Both the position numbers and the translations under genes were made by a program. A DNA stretch of 7,022 nt from an uncultured Legionellaceae bacterium (GTDB lineage: Bacteria > Pseudomonadota > Gammaproteobacteria > Legionellales > Legionellaceae). The stretch spans positions 1 to 7,022 of the forward strand of contig CAISSD010000167.1 in assembly GCA_903887975.1 (NCBI GenBank). The letters run 5' to 3'. This document shows positions 1 to 6,000 of this stretch, piece by piece; positions within the stretch are counted from its first letter, which is position 1; each line of letters begins with the position of its first letter. The notes under the pieces are model-generated. The model was not told the DNA's origin. It did not search any database and worked only from the letters and a program-made list of their open reading frames with translations.

Positions 1-1467
1 ATCGATTACTAATTTATGATAATGGGCATCATCCTGCGCACGAGTATGGATATAATCGGCCTTGGTCTCCGTTGCATCGGCAATCGTTGCTGAAACATGG
101 AACTTGGGTTTGCGGCCTTCGATCAATTTTTCTCGCCTCAAGTGCTTTATAACATCGTTACTTAAAGAAAGATGCTTCTGAACGCGATCAAGTGCCACGA
201 TTTCTTCAAGTGTTAGATCTGTTTTTTGAATCAGCATTCTTGAGTAAGCCAAATCAACAATACGACCATAAATGGTTATTTTAACCGATTGAGGATCGCT
301 TAAATCATAATCAGGTAATGGGAAGTAACGACGCGCTTGTCGGGTAAACATTTTATGGATCCCATACCCCATGGTATCTATCATGCCGATTTCTACCATA
401 GCCTGAACCAAACAGGGGTTACGGTATCGCTGAGGTGTTTTATGACCAGGTACATAATCATCTGGATGTCCTTCATAGAACGACCCCAGGTTTTCGAGCA
501 CAAGTCGATCCAGATATTCAGTGACAAGAATTCGTCCATGACGTAAGTAGTCTTGATGCGCAATGCAATTGTGCAGTGCTTCCAATACAATTTTTTGATC
601 ATATTTTGCAAGCTCAACCGCGACCAATTCATTTGCCGGCAGAATCTTTAGGTGTACATTTCTGATATTGTGATAAAGCAAACTGCTTGTTAGAAGAAAA
701 GGAAGACCAAAATGCTCATAGGCACGTTCCTCTCCTTCAAGCTTCCATGTCATTTGTGCGAGATGCGGCGACAAAAAATGAGCCGACTCCGGCTTGCCGA
801 GTAATAATAACGCAGCTCGTGTTATCTTCCCACCCTTGGTAAGCTTGGCGCGATCAAGAAACGCCGCATCTGACCAATTCATAATGTCAGTGATTTCCAG
901 TTGATTAGCATATTTTTGCGCAAATGCTTCTCGAGCTTTTTTCAAAGCAGCTGGATCAAGATTATCTATTGTCGCATCAGCAATAATTTGAGCTGTCCAA
1001 TCGGATAATCCAACCTGCGATCGAATACGATCTAGCTTATCCAAACCAAGGGAAGTAAGGCTTTCCCCAGCACGGGCATAATAGTGCCCATTCCATGCAA
1101 TTGGTATTCCAAACGGTGCTGCAGGAATTTCAAAAAGCAAAACTCGACCTTTATCGGTGTATAGCTCATGAATATCACGAAATGTAACGGACGGCTCCGT
1201 ACCTTGGGCTATTTGATGCTTCAAGCTCTGTAATTTATCTTTTTCAATCCGATAATCACTGCCAACGACGGTGCGAGTAGTATTGTTTACACCAAAGATT
1301 AACCACGCCTTTTCGGCATTATGTAAATTTGCTTCATTTGACAGTGCTGAAAAATATTGGCCGAGTTTAGACGTTGAGTAGGAATCGTCAACTTGTTTGA
1401 ACTCGACAATTTCATTTTCCCAATCGTCAATTAATTGCTCTAATAAGGATTCTAAATTGTGCTGCAT
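1..1467 (-). CDS. AlbA_2 / HATPase_c_4 / winged-helix putative ATP-binding regulator (C-terminus outside window)
   Basis: The reading frame is open from the ATG at 1467 down to base 1: 489 residues with no stop, so the 3' end is missing. Residues about 15-130 resemble the AlbA_2 (formerly AAA_4, Schlafen-related) DNA-binding domain, with VEFKQ at 21-25, a helix with SALSNEAN at 40-47 and AWLIFGVNN at 54-62. Residues about 290-375 resemble the HATPase_c_4 module: an N-box-like EALHNCIAHQDY (296-307, E296/N300/H304/D306), LENLG (324-328), RNP (349-351) and a glycine-rich MGYGI (366-370). Residues about 416-460 look like a winged helix. Proteins of this type are usually annotated as 'putative DNA-binding / ATP-binding protein' or 'RecG-like regulator'. 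They are common in mobile islands, and their activity is mostly unknown. The gene follows the integrase and starts inside its last 16 bp, which suggests co-transcription. At 489 residues it is probably near full length. The family call is good; the function is inferred only at the level of nucleotide and DNA binding. Confidence 0.85.
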   Translation of the reverse strand, partial: MQHNLESLLEQLIDDWENEIVEFKQVDDSYSTSKLGQYFSALSNEANLHNAEKAWLIFGVNNTTRTVVGSDYRIEKDKLQSLKHQIAQGTEPSVTFRDIHELYTDKGRVLLFEIPAAPFGIPIAWNGHYYARAGESLTSLGLDKLDRIRSQVGLSDWTAQIIADATIDNLDPAALKKAREAFAQKYANQLEITDIMNWSDAAFLDRAKLTKGGKITRAALLLLGKPESAHFLSPHLAQMTWKLEGEERAYEHFGLPFLLTSSLLYHNIRNVHLKILPANELVAVELAKYDQKIVLEALHNCIAHQDYLRHGRILVTEYLDRLVLENLGSFYEGHPDDYVPGHKTPQRYRNPCLVQAMVEIGMIDTMGYGIHKMFTRQARRYFPLPDYDLSDPQSVKITIYGRIVDLAYSRMLIQKTDLTLEEIVALDRVQKHLSLSNDVIKHLRREKLIEGRKPKFHVSATIADATETKADYIHTRAQDDAHYHKLVID

Positions 1468-2702
1468 GATTGTTTTATCCCTAATGGATTTCGTCCATTG
1501 CGTGTTTGAATAGATATTACGTTATTTTGCAATAAAGTATCGAGATACTGTGACCATCGAGTTAAAGCTTCTTTTCGTTGGGGAAGCATTTCATTTTTGT
1601 TATATGTTGCCATGATTTTTGGCATTTTATGGCCTAAGCATTTTTCAATAACAACCGGATCAACGTGAAGCGTTTCACCCAGTTGGGTACAGAAACTTCG
1701 TCTTAAATCATGTGCTGTCCAGTGAGGGATGCCCACGCGCTCTTGGATACGGTTTATTGCTCTTGATAGAGCCTTGAGACTGATGGATTCGCTTTCTTTA
1801 GCGGACAGTACGTACTTGCAAGTCGATGCAGCTTCAAGTTCTTTGAACATAGTCTTTACTGGCTCAGTCAAATGAATCCGCATCACCTCGCCTTGTTTGG
1901 TATGTTCTTTGGGTATTGTCCAGAGAGAGTTTTGATAATCAAGCTCAGAAAAAGTGGCTAGTCTAAGCTCCCCCGTGCGTATTCCTGTGTGTAACATAAT
2001 TTTTATGGCAAGTTTGGTTTGTAGCGACATGCGATTGTTGTTGCTGTCTAAAAATAACAATAGTGTTTTAATTTCGTCTGTTGATAAGTAGCGGTCTCTA
2101 GGTTTTTCAATGCCGCCAATGTCACGTGCTTGTAATAACATAGATGGATTTTCTGTCATGGATCCACGCCGCACACCATAACTGAAGGCTTGTTTTAATG
2201 CTGCCAGTACTTTATTGGCATGGACAGGAGAGCCGCGTTTTACAATCTTATCAAGCGCATTAGTCACCAAAGAGGGGGTGAGTTTTGTTAATTCAACAGT
2301 GCCAAGCAACGGTATAATGTCGGCATCAATGAGCTGTTTTATCTGTAGGGGTTGTTTGCGTTCTTTTAGGATGTAATTGGTATACCATCCCATTACCAAC
2401 TTTTTTACAGTATCGGTTTTGGCTTCTTCTAGTTTAGCAATGTGTGCTTTTGGATCTACTCCAGATTGCCACAGATCAAATAATGCCTGATAAGCTGCGC
2501 GTGCTTGGCCTAAGCTCATTGAAGGATAGTAGCCGAGTGTGATGCTGTGATCCTTTTCAGCGTAGTAATAACGGTATAACCAAGCTTTCTTCCCTTGAGG
2601 TGTTACACGAATATAAAACCCACTGCCTTCTGTTTCTCGGTAAGTCTTATCTTTAGGTTTTAATCCGTTGATGTAAGGATCTCTAAATACAGTTTTCTTC
2701 AT
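1452..2702 (-). CDS. P4-type (DUF4102) tyrosine recombinase / island integrase
   Basis: This site-specific recombinase of 416 residues inserts and excises the element at a tRNA att site by strand exchange through a 3'-phosphotyrosine. The N-terminal 90 residues match the DUF4102 arm-binding domain (GFYIRVTPQGKKAW at 28-41, TLGYYPSMSLGQAR at 55-68). Residues about 95-185 are the core-binding SAM-like domain. The catalytic domain follows, with all signature residues visible: R242 in HTGIRTGELR, K269 in the beta-hairpin, H331 and R334 in AHDLRRSF, H358 in LGHK and the nucleophile Y367 in MATY. It therefore looks intact and active. Length is normal for P4-like integrases. The last 17 or so residues (from about 400) form a tail after the usual end and overlap the start of the next gene by 16 bp. 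The gene lies 175 bp from the tRNA-Pro remnant and reads away from it, the usual arrangement of an integrase with its own att site. The GAAGAG-like ribosome site ends about 12 nt before the ATG, so it is weak and distant. Confidence 0.95.
   Translation of the reverse strand: MKKTVFRDPYINGLKPKDKTYRETEGSGFYIRVTPQGKKAWLYRYYYAEKDHSITLGYYPSMSLGQARAAYQALFDLWQSGVDPKAHIAKLEEAKTDTVKKLVMGWYTNYILKERKQPLQIKQLIDADIIPLLGTVELTKLTPSLVTNALDKIVKRGSPVHANKVLAALKQAFSYGVRRGSMTENPSMLLQARDIGGIEKPRDRYLSTDEIKTLLLFLDSNNNRMSLQTKLAIKIMLHTGIRTGELRLATFSELDYQNSLWTIPKEHTKQGEVMRIHLTEPVKTMFKELEAASTCKYVLSAKESESISLKALSRAINRIQERVGIPHWTAHDLRRSFCTQLGETLHVDPVVIEKCLGHKMPKIMATYNKNEMLPQRKEALTRWSQYLDTLLQNNVISIQTRNGRNPLGIKQSCSTI
1478..1482 (-). 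promoter_or_regulatory. Ribosome binding site of the AlbA_2 gene, inside the integrase 3' end
   Basis: On the minus strand AGGGA lies 10 nt before the ATG at 1467, within the integrase reading frame. It supports this ATG as the start of the AlbA_2 gene and fits translation coupled to termination of the integrase 15 nt downstream of that start. The spacing is slightly long. Confidence 0.45.
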
Positions 2703-2729
2703 ATTAACTTAATTCTCTTCAGTCCAGGT

Positions 2730-2763
2730 CGATCCAAATAACGATCCAAAATAATTTGGATCG
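2730..2763. repeat. Three copies of CGATCCAAA (two direct, one inverted) in the integrase leader
   Basis: Copies are at 2730-2738 and 2742-2750 on the plus strand, 12 bp apart start to start, and at 2755-2763 on the minus strand. All three are perfect 9-mers. The second and third form a perfect inverted repeat with a 4-nt loop (ATAA). They lie between the predicted integrase promoter and its start codon, 28-61 bp before the ATG. Two readings are possible. They could be protein-binding sites (integrase arm sites, an excisionase or a repressor operator). They could also be an RNA element in the integrase leader, in which the first-transcribed arm (2755-2763) can pair with either of the two later arms. 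The repeat itself is certain; its role is inferred. Confidence 0.8.
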
Positions 2764-2794
2764 GGATGAAAACATTTAGTGACGATTGGAGATC

Positions 2795-2823
2795 ATGATA
2801 TAGGTATAACCCTTATGTATCAA
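2795..2823 (-). promoter_or_regulatory. Predicted sigma70 promoter of the integrase operon
   Basis: Read on the minus strand, TTGATA (2823-2818) and TATCAT (2800-2795) are separated by exactly 17 bp, matching the sigma70 consensus at 10 of 12 positions. Transcription would begin near 2788, giving a leader of about 85 nt that contains the three CGATCCAAA copies. The promoter lies inside the island, left of the tRNA remnant, so the integrase would be transcribed independently of the host site. Confidence 0.55.
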
Positions 2824-2877
2824 GGATTATGTGGAATAATTGAGATGAATTAAAATCATTTGAAAACGTAACTAGAC

Positions 2878-2925
2878 AGCATGGGGTGCTAGTGGTCGAA
2901 GGTTCAAATCCTTCCGTCCCGACCA
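2878..2925 (+). pseudogene. 3' remnant of tRNA-Pro(GGG) = attachment-site scar
   Basis: From 2881 the sequence reads as the 3' part of a Pro tRNA. It has anticodon loop ATGGGGT with anticodon GGG (2881-2887), the 3' strand of the anticodon stem GCTAG (2888-2892), a variable loop and a T arm with stem GAAGG/CCTTC around TTCAAAT. The 3' acceptor strand CGTCCCG, discriminator A and encoded CCA (2923-2925) follow. The 5' half is absent: only AGC at 2878-2880 could pair with the stem, and nothing upstream resembles a D arm or a 5' acceptor CGGGACG. It cannot be a functional tRNA. It is the expected scar left when an element integrates at the anticodon loop and brings its own copy of the 3' end to rebuild the gene at the other end. 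The resemblance to E. coli proL, recalled from memory, supports the Pro(GGG) identity. Confidence 0.85.
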
Positions 2926-3012
2926 ATCAACTTCATCTTGCGATGAAACCCTTCTGTAATTCCCTTAGACTTTCTAAATCACCACAGACGAGCAGGACTT
3001 TAGGTTTTATTA

Positions 3013-3052
3013 TTGAATGTGATTTGCAGAATTTAAAATTTACTTCTACAGT
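3013..3052 (+). promoter_or_regulatory. Weak candidate promoter(s) for the synthetase gene
   Basis: The 157-bp gap after the tRNA remnant is AT-rich. Two weak hexamer pairs can be seen: TTGAAT (3013-3018) with TAAAAT (3034-3039) at a short 15-bp spacing, and TTGCAG (3024-3029) with TACAGT (3047-3052) at 17 bp. Neither is convincing alone. A six-base inverted repeat TTCATC/GATGAA at 2932-2947 directly after the tRNA end has no T-run. I see no riboswitch or other structure in the gap. Before island insertion the gene may also have received read-through from the tRNA promoter. Confidence 0.25.
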
Positions 3053-3071
3053 TAGAGATAATAATAATAAA

Positions 3072-3076
3072 AAGAG
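3072..3076 (+). promoter_or_regulatory. Ribosome binding site of the synthetase
   Basis: AAGAG ends 6 nt before the ATG at 3083, following an ATAATAATAATAA stretch. It supports 3083 as the start. The encoded N-terminus (RLHEFFERNAAAVPD) also begins where adenylation domains of stand-alone synthetases usually do. Confidence 0.5.
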
Positions 3077-3082
3077 TCAGGT

Positions 3083-6000
3083 ATGGGCGATATCACACGT
3101 CTTCATGAGTTTTTTGAACGCAATGCCGCTGCTGTTCCGGATCATCTTGCCATTTTAACTGATGAAATTTCGTTGACTTATGCCAAAATGAATCATCTTG
3201 CCAATCAATATGCCGAACAATTAAAAACCATGGGCGTTGGTCCTGGTTCTTTGGTTGGGGTGTTGATGCAACGAAGTGTTGATGTTTATGTGATTTTATT
3301 GGCCATTCTCAAATCAGGAGCTGCTTATGTCCCTTTGGATCCCGCTTATCCTGTTGAGCGCATTGATTATATCATTAAAGACAGTGGTCTATGTTTATTA
3401 CTCACCGATTGTATTTCACAGCAATACAGTTGTCCGGCGTTAACGATTCATGAGCTTTATCAAACAAATTTTTGTGTTGCGCCACCATCTTCATCGAGAG
3501 CAGACTGGTGTTATGTGATTTATACTTCAGGAACAACGGGAAAACCCAAAGGGGTTGCCATCACCCATCAAAATGTATGCCGTTATATTCAATCCGCAAG
3601 TGCTGTGTATCAATTAACAAGACAAGATAGAGTTTATCAAGGGTTCTCCATCGCATTTGATGCCTCGATAGAGGAAATTTGGTTGACCTTTGCCAATGGT
3701 GCCACATTAATTCCCAATTTCGATGATGCCAAAAGAGCAGGGGCTGATTTATTGGATTTTATGACACAACATCAAATTACCTGTTTTTCTTCAGTGCCGA
3801 CCTTGCTTGCCATGCTCGAACCCATGATCCCCAGTTTACGATTACTGATTTTAGGTGGTGAGGTTTGTCGTTATGAATTGATTGAACGTTGGCATCGAGA
3901 TGGACTAAGGATTATTAATACTTATGGTCCAACGGAAACAACGGTGGTCGCAACGTATTCTGAGTGTTTTCCCAATAAAGCCATCACCATTGGCAAACCC
4001 TTGGATGGTTATGAAATTTATCTGCTGAATGAATCACTGCAACCCGTATCCTTGGATGAAGAGGGGGAGCTTTGTATCGCAGGCGATGCACTGGCTTATG
4101 GTTATCTTAATCAACCCGAATTAAATGCAACAAAATTCATCATGCATGAAGGGTTGAACAAACGATTATACCGCACCGGTGATTTGGCTAAAATGACAAT
4201 TACAGGTGATATTCATTATGTTGGTCGCATGGATACTCAAGTCAAACTTCGTGGTTTTAGGATTGAATTGTCTGAAATTGAAGCCGTGTTGAGTGGTTTC
4301 TCAGGCATTAAAAATGCCGTGGTTTCTATTTGTGAAATCACCAAAGGCATGCCACTGTTGGTCGCCTATCTGATTCAAGATAGTCCATCATCGGTTCATA
4401 TTGATGCATTAAAAAGTTTTTTACGCAATAAACTTGCATCACACATGATGCCCAATCTTTATGAGTTTTTAGAAGAACTGCCGTTGTTACCCAGTGGTAA
4501 AATAGACCGAAAATCATTACCTCTACCCCAATCAACACAAGATGATCGCATCAACATCAAAGCGCGAACACCAACAGAAAAAACCATTGCCAGTGTGTGG
4601 TGTGAAATAATGCATCGGGCAGAGGTTTCGGTGAACGATCATTTTTTTTATGATCTCGGTGGACATTCTTTGATGGCGGCCCACGTGATTTCTGCTTTGC
4701 GAAAAAAACCAGGATTTGAACAAACTTCAGTTCGTGATTTGTATGAACATGCCACCATTGAAGCACTGGCGAAAAAAATGGATGAAAAACCCGAACCTCA
4801 AGATTCAAAACATCCAAAATCCAAACCGTATCGTGTACCGACAATGAATTACCTCTTGTGTGGGATGGGTCAATTTTTTGGATGTTTGTTGCAATATGGA
4901 CTTCAAGTGTGGCAATTGATTGCGGTGGTGTTGTGTTATCGGTGGCTTTGTCCAAATGAAGCTTTGGTATCGGTTCGTTCATTGGGCTTCATGGCAGGGT
5001 GTTTTTTAAGTATGCCGTTGTTGACCATGCTTTTTTGTGTGGCTTTTAAATGGACGGTTCTTGGGCGGGTTCAACCGGGGGAGTATCCTTTGTGGGGGTG
5101 GTTTTACTTTCGATGGTGGTTGGTGGATAGGGTGATTTATTTTATTTGTCCGTTAAAAAATTTTGAAGCATCTCCTTTAATAAATTTTTATTGTCGATTG
5201 TTGGGGGCTAAAATCGGACAAGGTTGTTATTTGGGATCAAGTACATTTTCTATCTTCGATGGATTAACTATTGGTGATGATTCTTCGATTGGTTTTGATG
5301 TTCGAATGTTGGGTTATGAAGTACAAGATGGTTGGCTTAAAATCGGTTCTATTTCTATTGGTAATGATTGTTATTTGGGATCGCGCAGTGTCATCGGTAT
5401 GGATGTCATCGTCAATTCTAATGCGGTTTTGGATGATTTAAGTATGTTGCCATCTCATAGCGTGGTGCATCAAGGTGATTTTTTAAGTGGCTCTCCAGCA
5501 AAAAAAACCAGACTGCCTGATGAATACATTATAAAAATGGTTAAACCTTTGGTTCAAAATAACAAGTCTCGTCATAACCTACTTTATGGCATGTATCATT
5601 ATTTAGCCATGGTTGTTGTGAATCTAATTCATTATGGTTGTTTTATACCAGCTGGCGCTTTTCTTTTGTGGGCGCAGCATCAAACGCAATCCTATACCAC
5701 ATTCATCTATATGTCTCCTGTTAGCGCCATGATGTACTTAAGTTTATTTTATGGGGCAGTGATTTTATGTAAAAAATTATTGTTGAATCAAGTTCAATTG
5801 GGCCTAAGTTCAGTGCATAGTTTATATTATGTACGGCAATGGATGATGATGAAATTTATGGATATGGATGAAATTGCCGTTTTGGCGGATAGTCTTTATT
5901 TGCCAACATTATTTCGATTTTTAGGTGCTAAATTGGGTAAAAATGTTGAAATGGGTCAAACGCCACACATTATTCCCAATTTAATTACTTTGGCTGATGA

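Larger units (their letters stand above)
1..2925. mobile_element. Right end of a tRNA-Pro-integrated genomic island
   Basis: A catalytically complete tyrosine recombinase lies 175 bp from a truncated tRNA-Pro 3' half, and the downstream gene is a type often carried by islands. Because the tRNA fragment lacks its 5' part, the inserted DNA must lie to its left and the ancestral downstream flank to its right. The left end of the island is outside the window. It should carry an intact tRNA-Pro(GGG) ending in the same sequence of about 45 bp. Whether the whole is a prophage, a conjugative element or a satellite cannot be judged from two genes. Confidence 0.7.

Noticed and set aside
337..632. Short ORFs on both strands (337-546 plus, 393-632 minus) within the AlbA_2 gene
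   Set aside because: Both lie in other frames of a well-supported coding sequence, show no recognisable domain and have no clear ribosome site.
2830..2880. Possible intact tRNA extending left of 2878
   Set aside because: No D arm, no GGTAG-like D loop and no 5' acceptor strand complementary to CGTCCCG are present.
2932..2947. Inverted repeat TTCATC/GATGAA as a tRNA terminator
   Set aside because: The stem is only six AT-rich pairs and is not followed by a T-run, so intrinsic termination is unlikely.
2886..3158. Plus-strand ORF of 90 codons
   Set aside because: It begins inside the tRNA-Pro remnant, runs through the gap and overlaps the synthetase start in another frame; it has no family resemblance.
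4338..4982. Three minus-strand ORFs (4338-4538, 4532-4723, 4557-4982), the longest 141 codons
   Set aside because: They are antisense to the A-domain end, carrier domain and first membrane segment of the synthetase; the composition is that of a shadow frame and there is no start context.
5063..5098. G-run cluster resembling a G-quadruplex
   Set aside because: Four G-runs exist but one loop is 12 nt, and the runs are explained by Gly and Trp codons of the synthetase (around residues 661-673).
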